NCBI RefSeq assembly: GCF_000275845.1
Contig: NW_006766911.1
Coordinates: forward strand, 186,957 to 250,956
Source of the DNA: Dichomitus squalens LYAD-421 SS1
Lineage: Eukaryota; Basidiomycota; Agaricomycetes; Polyporales; Polyporaceae
Length of the DNA stretch: 64,000 nt
Reading direction: 5' to 3'
Positions 49,806 through 62,482 of the stretch are shown in pieces (within the stretch, counting starts at the first letter, position 1; every line of letters begins with the position of its first letter). Position numbers and translations under genes: made by a program. Under the pieces are notes generated by a model that did not search any database, was not told the origin of the DNA, and saw only the letters and a list, made by a program, of their open reading frames with translations.

Positions 49806-50045
49806 AAACGCGTTTCAAACTTCGCTCAGTGAAATGAATATCGCGACGGGTTCCAGGTGCGGCTGGAGTATTGGCAGAGGGAGGTCGGAACGTAAAGGGC
49901 GTTGGTAGTACGAGAAAGAGGGGTCGACCCTAACCCCAACTAGAGTCTACTGAACATCTCATCAACGGGCGCTTCAAGAGCGCGCTCTTGTCAACTTGGA
50001 CCGCGGCGCGCGCGGCTACGCACCCGCTGTCGATTGCTTGCCACC
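49806..50045. promoter_or_regulatory. Shared divergent promoter region, ZNHIT2-like / PAF1
   Basis: Only 240 bases separate the two start codons, which face away from each other. No clear TATA box is present on either side, as is common for housekeeping genes. Direct regulation is inferred from the layout only. Confidence 0.5.
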
Positions 50046-51678
50046 ATGAGTTTCAAGAAGAGGTGAGCCCGGAAACACACTCTGTGCATACTGAGGTATG
50101 CTAATGATGTGGTGTAACAGCAAATTGGATCTGTTGATCCGTGTTCGTTACTCTAACCCACTACCTCCACCACCATGTCCGCCTAAACTACTTGACATAC
50201 CTACCGACCCTATGCGCTATGCGCGCCCCGAGTTCCTCGACGAGATCGCCGCTGCAACACCGTTGCCTATGGTTGTTGACGGAGATCTTGGAATGCCGCT
50301 TGACCTGTCGCGCTGGGACTGCTTGTGGGAGGAGAACGGGGACGATTCAGGTGCGTGGTTCTTCGATGCGCGTCAGGTTTCAGAGATTCACATCTCTCGC
50401 ATTCGATTCTTTGTTTGGTAGAACTTAACCCTGACCCTAATAATCTCCCGAAACTCGATCCCAAAGACCAATTCCTCCTTGGAGACCCCGCATCTACCGG
50501 ACCCGTTCTCGGGACTGGCTCTACGTCAGGGACGTCAACACCGCTATCGTCTGTCCCACACGTACCATGGTTACGGAAAACGGAATATCTCAGTCGAGAT
50601 GGGCTTATGCGGCCTAATATCTCTCAAGAGATGTAAGTCGTCGTTCTGCCCTCCATGCCTCCTTCAACATCCCTGACGTAACCTCACTCACGACAGAAAA
50701 CAACATATCGACGTTTCTATCGACGTCTCACGCGAGGCCCAGCTGAGGGACATTGAAGCCTCGTTTGCTGCCGTCGAGACCTCGGAGCTCTCCGCTTTGC
50801 GGCATCCTCTAAGACCGGAGCTCACCGCTGTGGAAGCGTTCGAGGTCTTCCCGGACGCGGATATCTGGGCAAATGCGTACGACTTGTTCAGATTCTCTGA
50901 GCGGCCGGGCGACAGGCCGCCAGATGTAAGTTCCCCAGCAACTCCTGGTAACGTTCTCCGCATACGAACTCACAAATCCCACTCTTATGCAGATGGAAGA
51001 CCCCCGCTTGGACTGTGCAATCCTCCGGCCCATGGAGGCCGACGGCGACCACTTCCTTGCATATTACCTCACTAAGGAGGACGAAGCGGCCGTCCAGTTC
51101 AAAGAAAACCGGCTCGCGCGTGAGCCAGACGCGCCCCCCGAGGATGAGCCAACGTATTTCCACTTTGTGCGCGACTACGAGACGGTCAAGGTGGAGCAGG
51201 AGGTACCGAATGAGTTCCTGCTCGTGCTCGACGAGGGCACAGACGAGTTCGACACGGACACGAAGGGTGGCGTGCCCCGGCCGAAGGGCGCGTACTATAA
51301 AAATATCGAGCGCAAGATGCTGCTCAAGAAGAAGCGTGTGAACGTGCGTGCTGCCCTCTGTTCGCTTCTTCTCGTCGTTTTCCGAGGCCCAGCGAGGTTG
51401 TCATGCTGACCTGGGTTTGCGTGCAGACGTACGAGTCTTACGGGGACAAGTGGGACGTCGTGAAGCTCACCCACGTGCCGATGAGCAAGGAGGAAGAGCA
51501 GGAGCGGGAGGAGGCCCTCGCCGAGGTCATTGATCCGCTCTTCCCTCTTGCACGTGCTGATGTGGACACGGATGCCGATGGGGAGGTGGACGACGCGGCT
51601 TTTGGTCTCAATGGCGCATCAGCCGAGACCGTGGACGCGATTCGACAGGAGGCCATCGACGTGTTCGGCGAGGAGTAG
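50046..51678 (+). CDS. PAF1: RNA polymerase II-associated factor 1 (Paf1)
   Basis: Six exons: 50046-50062, 50121-50350, 50422-50632, 50697-50925, 50993-51343, 51427-51678 (429 aa). The first exon has only 17 nt (MSFKKR) and joins to SKLDLLIRVRYSNPLPPPPC, the conserved Paf1 N-terminus. Further family text: PPKLLDIPTDPMRYARPEFL, VPWLRKTEYLSRDGL, KQHIDVSIDVSREAQ, AYDLFRFSERPGDRPPD, MEDPRLDCAILRPMEADGD and RKMLLKKKRVN. Paf1 is the core of the PAF complex, which travels with RNA polymerase II and supports histone modification and elongation in the nucleus. The C-terminal tail is acidic but shorter than in yeast or animal proteins. It shares an upstream region with the HIT-finger gene. Confidence 0.95.
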
Positions 51679-52386
51679 AACCAGCCAGCATGCGATGATG
51701 CCCGCCCGCCTTACGCTATCCGGCTCTGTGTACAGTATAGTGCGTTCTCGCTCGTGCGATCTGCTATCGATTTCAGTTCAGTCTATGGTTTTGATGCTCG
51801 TGGGAACTAAGGAGGTACATCGTAGGTCTTGGGAACGACCGTGCGTTCATCGTCTTCTTTCGGCCATCCGGCGCTCAATGGTTCGTCTCTGATCGGCTAG
51901 GTCTTGAATGTTTGCATGGCAAGACGTCAGAAGCGACAACTGAACCTCCACCGCTCAGGGTACTTGAGTACTCAATCCGTGCTCAGCAACACATCACCCA
52001 ACTCCCCACCAGCCGTATTGATGTCAAGAGAAGTTGGCTGATGACCAGAACAAGTGGCGTTGGGGAATGCGCCAAAACGCTCGGCGAATGTCGTAACGGA
52101 AGTCATTTGCACAATATGGCTTATGACCATCAAAGGTCTGTCGTCAGTTTTCAAAGGTTCGAATGGCGTTCATTTACTTAGCCGAAGTATCTCACATCCT
52201 CGCTTCACCACCTTCTTGAAGTTCGACGAGTATGTACAACTCGGCTCCTGGCGTGACTCACGTTAGACAAGTGCGCCATCCATCGTTTGGGGTCATTGGC
52301 GATGGCATTGCGTGACCTCTGTCGCATTTGTTCGGTTTGAGTCGGCTCCCAAGTCCTTTGGCACATGGCCAATATTCAGGTCACCC
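51679..52386. other. Intergenic, PAF1 3' flank and esterase D upstream
   Basis: About 700 bases. No gene, RNA or repeat recognised. Confidence 0.4.
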
Positions 52387-52392
52387 TATAAG
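52387..52392 (+). promoter_or_regulatory. TATA-like box of esterase D
   Basis: TATAAG lies 55 bases upstream of the ATG at 52447. Confidence 0.45.
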
Positions 52393-52446
52393 AGTCGTCC
52401 GCAGGAAGAGCCAACACCTCAGACCTGCTCTCTCGCATTCGTCTGC

Positions 52447-54948
52447 ATGCGTCCACTCGTTCTTTTGATTCTCGCTGTCCAAGCGCGCCACTCCTTTGCT
52501 GCCCCAGCCCTCTCTACGGCTGTGGCCCATACTCCGACAGCCACCATCAGCATCCCGGTATCCAGCTCGGCCTCTAGGCCTTCAGTTGCCCTAACAGAGA
52601 CCGTTAACGCGCCGGCTTCGAGCGGGATCCCCTCGTCTATAGTCGGCGCATCTCTTCCTACGGCTACGGTCACCGTCGACTTGGACAATGCCACGGTCGT
52701 GGGAGTGACAGACGGGACGGCCAACTGGTTCCTGGGGTTACCCTTCGCTCAACCCCCGTATGACGAATATTTTGCGGAATCATGACACGCGCTGACTTGG
52801 TGCAATGTTGGATCAGGGTCGACGATCTCCGCTTCGAACCTCCCCAGGCTAACAGTCCGTACCAAGGGATACTCAATGCGACCTACTGGGGTAACCAGTG
52901 CATCAACACGCTTGAGGTCAACACCCCCTCGTGGATCACTCCGGCCATGGAAGACTACTTCACCACTCTCACGCATCTAGCTAATGCTCCTTACGACGAG
53001 GACTGTATGCACTCTGTGGTCAGCTCAAATCAATATCTCGACCAGGTCTCACCCATTTATCTAGGTCTCAACCTCAATGTCATCCTCCCCGCCAGTGTAA
53101 CGGAAGGAGCTATGCTTCCCGTCGTTGCTGTGAGCGTGAAACGAGTAATCTTGCCTTACTTTGTACCGACCTATTCTGTCACAGTATATTTTCTTTGGTA
53201 TGTGTCATACGATACGCTACTCCTGTTTCCTTCAACGGTTCGCCTGCAGGCGCCTTCCTGTTTGGCGACAGTGCCGAGTGAGTTATGTTGCTTGTTCTCC
53301 TCACAAGGATGTTGCTAAGCTTTGAGTAGTGTCGACGGGAGCACCATCGTAAAGCGGTCGATAGACATGGGACAACCAGTCATCTTCGTGTCGATGAACC
53401 ACAGGTAAGAAACCTATGCAATGTCTACAATGATCTCACTAATCACTGAAGGAATCTCACAGACTAGGACGCAAGTGCTATTTCGCCTTCGCTTAGTATA
53501 TTGGTGCTCACTATGAAAGTAGCGTACGGCTTCCTTTCGGGAAAGGAAGTTATGGATGCAAAGGCAGGCAATGTTGGGCTGCAGGATCGTGAGTTTCACA
53601 ACAGAAACTGTACCCATACATCTCTCACCAGCCCTACTAGAACGTGAGGCCCTCCGCTGGATTCAGAAGTACATACCGGCTTTTGGCGGCGATCCTAAGA
53701 GGGTGACGCTGTGAGTCACTACGATATCTATGTAAATCACTGTCGCTGACACGCGAACCACAATGCAGTCTCGGGTTCAGTTCCGGGGCAGTCTCCGCAG
53801 GGCTTCAGATGGTCGCAAACGGTGGCGACACGGAGGGTCTCTTTCACGGGGTGTGGGCGGAATCCGGTGCAATCCAGTCCGCGGGGTGGTTGGATCAGCC
53901 TCCAGCGCAGAAGGCGTACGACGACTTTGTTACGGGCTTAAATTGCTCAAGCGCTGCGGACACGTTCGCCTGCATAAAAAAGGCGCCGACTGATGCGGTG
54001 ACGAAGCATGGCATGGCGTATCCACATTGGCAGCCCCACACGGATGGAGTATTTATCAGAAGCCTACCTCAGCAAGCATTGGTCAGTGGCAACGTCTCTA
54101 GGATTCCTATCGTTGCAGGTGAGCATATATGATCCGTCCAATACGTGAAAATGTTATCCTTACTCATACTCTCCAGGAAATGCGGAAGATGAAGGCACCT
54201 CCTTCACGCTTGGCTTTCCGGACCTGAGGTACGTTTATCGACTGTTGTATTTTGACTATGCTGAGAGCTTCAAGATGCGTGACGACAGCACGACGGCGGA
54301 CGTGGAGGCGATGATCAGGACGGGCTACTACCCGAATATCACCGACGAGGACATGGACCACCTTTTACGCCTATACCCCGACGACCCTTCCCAAGGGGCA
54401 CCATATAACACTGGCAAGGATTTCCAAGTCACTCCTCAGTGGAAGCGAGCGGCATCTTTCCTCGGGGATGTGGGAGTCGTTAGTGTCCGGAAATTCTTCA
54501 CCAAGCACCTAGCTGCGCTCAACAGTCCCGTGTGGGCGTACTGTGCGTCGTCGTTGACCACCATGACAATGATTTGCCTGTTGCACTCATGCACATATCT
54601 TCTACAGACTACAAGCGCAACTCTATCCCAGGGCTTGGTTCGGTTCGTTTTACATACGCGTCTTCCCGATGTCGACACACTGATCCATCCTCATAGACGC
54701 ATGGGTCCGAGCTCGCGAACATGTATGGGCCAGGTGACATGACGGACTTCCTCGTCAACTTCGTGAACAGATTCGATCCGAACAAGAATGTCACATCGCT
54801 GATCCACTGGGAAAAGTACCGGACGGGCGACCCGGTCCTGCTCGACTTCTATGGGAACGATTCGCTTCGGCTCACCTCGGACACGTACCGCGAGGAGGCC
54901 CTCAATCTCGTTATGAAGCTTAGCCTCGAGCAGCCACTGCCATTCTGA
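52447..54948 (+). CDS. Secreted type-B carboxylesterase/lipase, copy D
   Basis: Fourteen exons: 52447-52757, 52817-53004, 53065-53129, 53185-53197, 53250-53277, 53330-53404, 53463-53470, 53523-53588, 53641-53710, 53769-54118, 54177-54228, 54268-54542, 54608-54642, 54697-54948 (595 aa). Signal peptide, then a long Ala/Ser/Thr/Pro leader, longer than in A-C. Motifs: WFLGLPFAQPP, EDCLNLNVILP, FFGGAFLFG, elbow GFSSGAVSA (Ser about 279), AEDEGT (Glu about 397), THGSELANMY (His about 514). The 8-nt microexon ACTAGGAC is followed by a GC-AG intron (53471-53522, donor GCAAGT); only this pairing gives RLGPYGFLSG in frame. The start of exon 12 (54268) is the least certain junction. It is separated from the A-C array by the housekeeping block. 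Confidence 0.83.
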
Positions 54949-56302
54949 TGTTCGGTAGCGAGAAGGATGATATCTCCGATATCCTTCCAAACCTAAGTAG
55001 GTCATAACTTTGAAGATGACATGGTGTACAGAGGAGTTAGTGTTCGGGCTGCTTTACCCGCCATTTGGAGGATGGTCAAATATCATGCATCGTCCAGCCT
55101 ACTCTGTTGTGCCGAAGACACTGGACCTGTTGCTATGGAGCTCGGGTGGCAAGATGACCCGCCGCCTTCTGAGCGATTGATTTCTCAAATGTGAAGGTGA
55201 GCCTTATGGGTGTTTGCTGTGCCGGATTCAAGCGGCATTCGACTGAATAGTCTTAGTCAGTCAGTCCCAGTCTTCATGCGCCTTTGTTCGGGTTTAGTCA
55301 ATTAATGTGCATCCTTGTACACCAAGTGCAGATTGAGCGCTGCAAACGTTATGATCTCATACTGAAACAGCCTTTCAGTCGTCCTCGTTGTTCAGTACAC
55401 CCTCTAGTACATCCGTCCGTCGCAGTTGGACCAGTCGAGGGTTACGCCCTCACGCCATACGGCGTCTGCATCCATCTTCCCCTCTTACCACTCCAGCATT
55501 TTGTCTGTTCTGCAATTGAAATCAGCCTCTTGCTCCCCGCACGCTCCTGGCAAGTGAACACTCCGACAAGCCGGGGTAGCTCCTCGGCTGTGTTTCTTAG
55601 GCTAAGTTGCCTCAGGGCTCTATGTGGTGACAATCTTAGACTCGGGCACTATGAAGGTCACCGTACGACCTATCGGTGTTCCCTTCCCCGAACACAAGCG
55701 TCGCCCCAGTCTCTACCCTGGAACCTATGGATGAGAGGCATTTCCGCATCATCACTCACGTGGTGTAGGTATGTATGCGAGGCTACTCTGTCTTCTTCCA
55801 AGAATCAAACATCATGCTCGAGTTACGAGCGCAGGGAGCTCAAGTACTGGATGAATGGTGGACACGTCGTTCTTCTGCTATCGGGTGTGGTACGACGGAC
55901 GTCAACATTGTGAGTGACAAGCGGACAGGACGACGAGGTGTACTTGCATAAACGCTCATGATGAACAGCGCGCCCTCGGCTCGGGGGAAAGGGGGGAGGG
56001 GGGCAGGCGTTAGCCTTGCTGTCCCTTCTATTCTTCAGCATTGTGTATCTGATCAGCTTCTGAGATGAGTAGGATCTTCTCAGTTCCCTTGTTTCTCAGA
56101 CATAATTATACAGTTTCGACGATACGGGGCTGAGGTCTTTGTAGTGGACACCTACTGGTAGCATGTTCAGCCGACAATGTCAGTAAATAGCCCGCCCTGT
56201 GATTAGTGGCAGCAATCTGAGGTCATGTAGTATCATCGGTACATGTTATGACACGCTTCATATACACCAAGGCTGAATCAAGGGGAGCAACACTTAGTGC
56301 TA
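54949..56302. other. Intergenic stretch of about 1.35 kb
   Basis: A plus-strand frame of 209 codons (55284-55913) has no recognisable domain, signal peptide or repeats, and I do not call it a gene. Nothing else was seen. Confidence 0.35.
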
Positions 56303-58410
56303 TCAAGGACCCCGAGGCTCTCGGCGTCTGAACAGAACCCTCCCGCTGGGATCAGGACTGATATCAATCCCGAAGTACTGGTTTTCCGGTCGCAGGCTCC
56401 CGTCCAATGCGATGTCGTAGTTGACCAATAGGTAACTCATGACTGCCTTCAGCTCCATTGAGGCAAAGAACCTTCCGGGACTAATCACAGATATCAATGC
56501 ATATAGATGCTGTGCAACCCCTAGAGAACGTACCAAGCATGCTTTCCATGGCCAAACGGTAAGTATTCCCGGGATGTGGTCGCCAACTGATGCTTCAAGT
56601 CCTCCCCGGGAACCTCACGCATGCGCGCAAATAGGAAGGGGTCAAACTGGTCCGCTTGCTCATAGTTGTTGTCGTCATTGTGCACGGTACATTTGTCCGC
56701 GACGATGAAAGTCCCCTTGGAGAGGAAGGTCCCATCGTGCAAAGTGACATCCTTCATGGCCTTGCGCGCCAGCGAAACTAGGCACCATATAAGCAGGTCG
56801 GTCTGTCGGCTGTCACCGTGACGTGCAGAAAGAACTATGAGACGTACTAAGGAAAAGCCCGTTCACGCGCTGAGACTCCCTGAGGAAGCTGTCAAGCTTC
56901 CACAAATTATTCATTCCCCGTTTTGTCCACCCGTCAGCTGCGATTACAGACTCGATCTCATCCCGAAGGGGCTGAATAAACCCTGGGTGCGTTGCCAGGT
57001 CGTACAAGGCATGTGTAAGGCTCTGATGTAATGTTCATTAGGCTTGCGTAACTGTATGCTGTCGGACAGTACTGACGTTCGAAGTCGTATGGATTGCACC
57101 GAAGTTGGTGAGATGTAGCCTTGTCACAATTCTTTCTTCGGGGAGACACCTGAAAACGGCGTCCTCCAAGGCCCATTAGAGAAAATCTACCTGATTCAAG
57201 GCCGAAGGTCAGATGTGGCCTCAGAGCCAGGATCGATGCAGGCGTTCGACTTCGATACAACTTACTGGCCTGTCTGTCCAGTCCGCTCCGTACTCCTGTA
57301 ACTTTGTCTTCCGCTCGTCAAAGATGGGCTTGAGGATTCCAACCGTCTGTTGGATGCTCCGACGTGCTCCGCTAATCCATGGGCCTACGAGACTGATCAT
57401 ATGTCAGAACGGTGCGGGACCATGGGAATCGTGTTCGGATGGCACAACTGGCAGCAATACATACGGCTTCATGAAGTTCGGACATTGGAGCAGGTGACTT
57501 CTGTCTTGCATAACGTTTGACGTAAACTGGATTGCGGTTTCAAGGTACACCTGGTCACGACCTACAGATTTCATTGAACTTTAATTTCGGAGGAGCCAGA
57601 ATCCCGTTATGCACGCCTCGCACAACGGAAGTCCAACAAAAGCACGGCTGCTGACGCGCGCGACGATCTTGCACATCACACTTAGGACGTCGACGCTGAC
57701 CCATTCTGTCAAATAGTGCATTTGTCATTGCGTCACCAGATGATGTCGAATTGTACAACGTACCATCACCAGTGCATGGAATATACTCAGGGATCGCTAA
57801 CGCCAATTCTTCCGCAACAGCAGGCATAACGACGTTCAATGACCGCGTTAGCTGGTCGCGGATAGCGTTGACATGGAACCGGTCACTCTGGGCAGTGGCG
57901 CCAATGGTGTGTTTAAGTTGAAGGAACTATCGAGTAGTGAGAAACCAGGCAGTACACAAGAGCTCGCAAGCTCACTTCGTCAAGGCCTTCGGCAATCGAC
58001 AGCTCCGGGTGACTTTTGATCTCGTCAAGGTGTTTAGAGTCGCTCACAACTACTATCCATCGACCCATGAAAGCGACTTTGAAAGCTGCACCTCGGTACT
58101 GTCACATTATTTGAGACCTTCACGATCATTGCCGAAACTACTGGACGTACCTTCTCATGGCCAATAGTGAGCAGTTCTTTGGCATTTCGAACGAAGTTGA
58201 ATGCCGCCAGATTAGGATAGAATATTCCTGGCACAGAGGGGCCTCCAACAGTCGGGATAGAACGAAGCTGAGGACGTATATGTCAGTGGATTGCGGAAGG
58301 CGTCGCCGGAACGAACGGCATATACGTACCGGGTCAAAGCGCCGACGCATTAGTATGTAAGCTGTAAATGATACTGCCAAGGTCCAGAAGATGCTTCGTA
58401 GATCGTCCAT
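56303..58410 (-). pseudogene. Cytochrome P450 gene interrupted by a nonsense codon
   Basis: Eleven exons can be laid out on the minus strand: 58410-58330, 58267-58151, 58098-57976, 57926-57764, 57705-57622, 57561-57465, 57392-57266, 57190-57077, 57022-56848, 56777-56534, 56480-56303. They match the exon structure of the P450 at 59188-61297. All P450 landmarks remain: membrane anchor, I-helix NFGAIHTTSN, K-helix ESQR, heme loop FGHGKHACPGRFFA. However, exon 8 reads GTA GAT TTT CTC TAA TGG, where the paralogue has GTC TTG CAA TGG; the TAA at 57176-57178 would stop the protein at 268 residues, before the heme Cys. The intron after exon 5 also has a GC donor (GCGAGG) where the paralogue has GTGAGC. 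It is probably a young pseudogene or a null allele. Confidence 0.8.
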
Positions 58411-59187
58411 TGCAATGTACAGGAGAGTAGGGCTCAGCCGCGAAGACAGTGGTGGGGGCATCTTGGCGACTGTCCAAGTCGCGTATATAAGGTAAACATC
58501 CAGTACACGATGCCTGATGACATAATTGGCATTACAGTGCCAGAAACACCAGATGCGGGAATAAGCCTTCCTGAGCAGCACTAGCACGACACGGATGTGG
58601 AGGAATAGCCGCCGTTGGCTGCTTACTTTGGCTATGAATGAACCATCTGGACAAAACCAGGCGAAGACGGCAACACATCTTCTCTTAAGGGCTGGTCAGG
58701 AGGCCTCGAGTCGCCCCCACTATACAACGTGAACGATCCGATGCCTGCAGGCGTGATGTTCGGAAGTACTGGGTCAGCATGATGTCAACTTGACTGTTAT
58801 AAGTGAGTGGCTTACCACTAAGGGCTTCGTCCTCCCCAGAGATAGGCTCACGGGATGCTCTTAGCGATTCGCGAATCTTATCGAGGACAGAGACACGCTA
58901 GCTATGGTCATGGCCCGAAATGTCAAGCAAGAGTACCAGATAGGAAGCAAAGCACGTTCAAGATCTCAATGGCGGGGCGACCAGATTCCAGTAGTACTCT
59001 GTACGTGATGCCAATACGCAGTGTGTACAAGGATGATGACAGGGCCTCGGGCATAGCGCGCCATTAGCAATGAGCGCTGAGCGCCCACGGCAGCCTCCGA
59101 TTTGGCGCTAAACCTCTACATCGATAACTTATACTGCAGCTATGTAGTATACAAAGGATTGAGACAGTACTCATCAAGGGAGGATGC
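58411..59187. other. Spacer between the two P450 copies
   Basis: About 780 bases with the upstream region of the broken P450 (TATATA at 58484-58489) and the 3' flank of the intact one. No gene seen. Confidence 0.4.
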
Positions 59188-61297
59188 CTAATGCAACTCC
59201 AAAGTCCCGCGTCGCCTGAACAACATCTTCGCGTCGTGGTTCGGGAGTATATTCTCTGCGATGAAAATGTTATCAGGTCGGGACTGCCCGGGTTCAAACT
59301 GGATGTCGTAGTTGACTAGCAGGAACGCGAGGACGGCCTTGATCTCGTTTGATGCGAAGAATCGGCCCGGGCTAGTGTGCGGGCAAAACAACGTCAGCAA
59401 AGCCGTAATTCAAGACAAACGTACTCGAGCTGAATGACCCGGTCACGTACCAGGCGTGGGCACCATGACCGAAAGGTATGTACTCCACCGAGGTATGGAC
59501 AAACTGATGTTTTGTGCCTTGCCCGGGTGCTTCGCGCATGCGGGAGAAACGGAAAGCGTCGAAAGCCGCCGCCTTCTCGAAGTTGCCCTCATCATAGTGT
59601 GTGGCCCACGTCGCTGCAGCGACACAGGTGCCCTTCGGGAGGAACGTACCATCGCGGAGGGTGACGTCTGCCATAGCCTTGCGTGTTACGGAAACTGCGC
59701 GTAAGCGATACAAGAAAATCAGCATGAGTTGAGGACGTAGTAGTGTAGCAGAGTCATGGGGGCGTACTGAGGCTGATACCGTGGATGCGTTGTGACTCTC
59801 TGAGGAGACTGTCTAGCTTCGACATCTTGCTGATACCCTCCTTCGTCCAGCCATCGACCGCGACTATTGATTCAATCTCATCGCGAATAGGTTGGATATA
59901 TTCCGGGAAAGCTCCGAGGTCGTACAGCGCATGGACCAAGCTCTAGAGCAGAGTTGTCGATCAGACAAAGACTCTGGAAACAGACTTCGGAACGTACGTT
60001 AGATGATGTGTGAATGGCCGCAAAGTTGACCAAGTGTAATCGCATTGCTACCCTCTCATCTGATAGATTCCGAGGTACCGCTTCATCCAGAACCCATTGC
60101 AAGACATCTTTCTGTTGGGTACGAAGGACTCAGCTGGGGCCGCGGTAGTTGCTCACAGTAAAGTCGCTTACGGGCTTGTCAGTCCAATCAGCTCCGTACT
60201 CCTCCATCAGTGCTTTGCGCTGGTCGATGATGGGTTTTAAAAGCGGGATCGAACGAGCCACGCTCCGCCGTGTCGAACTCGTCCAAGACATTACAGGTCT
60301 AATAGTGGTATGTGAGCAATGCAGATGGCCAAAGTAACAGGGAACATGTGTGCCCACGTTCTTAAGAAGTCCGGCATCTTGCTCATGGTCAGCCTATCGT
60401 TCACGACATCCATGGTAAAGTCAAGTGCGATTTTGAGATAGTCCTCGTTGCGGCCTGCACAGAAGCGTTATTACCGGGTATCGAGGTCAGCGGTAAACTA
60501 TGCTCACAAAGGGGCTGTCCGACGAAGATTCGACTGCTGGCGCGCGTTATTAGCTTCTGCGAGACGTGTGATACGTTCACGCTGACCCAGTCTGGGAACG
60601 ACAGTCACATTCCCATAGGCGGACAATCATTCAGCGCGGTCACACGCACCACTGCTAGTACCGGGGATACATTGGGGGAGCGCGATGGATAGTTCCTCAA
60701 TGACCTCAGGAAGAGCCGAACCCAGAGACCGCGTCAGTTGATCTCTGATGATGGGAACGTGGAAGTTGTCCCCCAAAGCGTCGGGCCCAAGAGTATGCTT
60801 CATTTGAAAGATCTAGTCGACGCCGATGAGCGCTGAACACGTCTATGGAACAACGAGGGACACATACATCTTCGAGGAATGTGGCAAGAGACAACTCTGG
60901 GCGTTTCCTGACCTCGTCTACCAATTCCGAGCCACTGACAATGACCAGCCACTGATCTAGCAGCGCAACCTTGAACGTACTGCCCCGGTACTAGAATGTT
61001 CAAAAGTCAGACCGTATACAGCACACGTAAGGTCCATGCTAGTCACCTTCTCGTACCCCTGAACAAGCAGATCCTTACTGTTGCGCAGGAAGTTGACAGT
61101 TGAGAGGATTGAAAGACCAGGAATGGAAGGACCCCCCACGGTCGGAATGCGACTCAGCTTTGAGGTGGTCAGCAGTTGTCGCATCGGACGCACATAGGAC
61201 ACGGGCAACGTACTGGATTCAGGCGCCAGCGAATGAATAGGAAGCCCCCACCGACAGCCAGAAAAGCTAAGATAGCGTTCAACGAAGGGATCTCCAT
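59188..61297 (-). CDS. Cytochrome P450 monooxygenase, membrane-anchored
   Basis: Eleven exons on the minus strand: 61297-61214, 61157-61047, 60990-60868, 60812-60662, 60591-60508, 60454-60358, 60298-60172, 60111-59998, 59942-59768, 59694-59451, 59371-59188 (497 aa). An N-terminal membrane helix (LNAILAFLAVGGGFLFI) and RIPTVGGPSIPG hinge are followed by I-helix NFAAIHTSSN, K-helix ESQR and heme loop FGHGAHACPGRFF (Cys about 437). The NFAAIHT-type I-helix, lacking the usual acid-Thr pair, is seen in ent-kaurene-oxidase-like and some basidiomycete P450 families; I suggest, with low confidence, a terpenoid-type hydroxylase. Substrate cannot be told from sequence. It is the intact member of a tandem pair. 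Confidence 0.88.
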
Positions 61298-62482
61298 CGT
61301 GGAATGGGGGGTGGACGTGAGATATGTTGTAGTGTCTGCCCGGGGATATATGAGGGCAATCGACGCCGCCTAATACCGCTTTCGTTTCGCATGAATCATC
61401 CAGGGATGGAAAGCGGGCGTAAGTCGGGCATTCACCCCACCGCCTGCCAGAACCGCGCGCTAGCGGCTGAGTCTATCTGGACGGCAGACGCGTTGCAGCA
61501 CGGACGTGGACGACTGCGTAACGGTGTACTCCTGTCTTGTCGTTGAGGCTGGCACCTCCCATGATATCGCTCCAATTCTTCAACGTGAACCATGAACCTT
61601 CTCGGATCGCTGTGGGGACATCCATGTCGACAGAGAGGTTTCGCCTCCAATGTCCTTCATGGTGATCAGTGCTGAGATCGCCGCAAGTGCTTGAGGCGTG
61701 AGTGAATTCGTGGGCGCGCCGGCAGCGCAGCCTCCGAAGCGTCCTTCCACCAAAATCCGGAAATATGGGGCGACGTGCTGCAAGAGCACCGTGATGCTCC
61801 ATCCGGCTCAGGCCACAAATTGGCCATCTGGGAGCGACCGTATATGTCAGCCTGGACGATGACTGTACGCCTCGTATACTCTAGAGCACTCCGGCCTTGC
61901 TAGAGGACATTTGTTTATGGTGAGGGAAGCGAAGATCGACGGCTGAGCGGCGCACACAAGGGATGAACGTTTGAACTGACGACGGAGAGTGATACGATTC
62001 AGGATTTTCCTGAGGCGCTTATTGGGCTTCTTTTTACGAGACGCCTCCGAGTCGCTTACGAACCTTACCACTATTTGCGATCATATCGGCTAGTAGCTTG
62101 CGAGAAACCTGCACATATGTACTCTCTCCTCAACATATGATATGACTCATCACTATTTATGTACCTGTCAGCAAGTCATGCTGAGACCCGAGCGACCTGG
62201 GACTCGGCGCCACTCCGTGCGTTCCTGCGGCGGACTTCGTCGCTCTACCAAACTGACGGCAGTCCCGAATCGCGAACGCTACCGAAGCCAGACGTGGCGA
62301 TAGTTCCTGTACTGATAAAAGGTTACAAGATATGATGAGCATAGAGAACTTGAACGAGCGACGGGCCAAGCCAAGCAGCGGTCCCCGAGGTCATCTTCAA
62401 CCCAGCGAAGTCGGTACTAAACCTTGAATTACGGAGATCCCTCCCCCCAGCTCATAAATACTCCCTCGAGAGCGGCTGTGGC
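61298..62482. other. Intergenic stretch of about 1.2 kb
   Basis: A GATATATG motif at about 61345 may be the TATA region of the P450. Overlapping frames on the minus strand at 61473-61802 look partly coding but were not identified. Confidence 0.35.

Noticed and set aside
55284..55913. Open frame of 209 codons on the plus strand
   Set aside because: No recognisable motif, no paralogue in the window and no splice partner.
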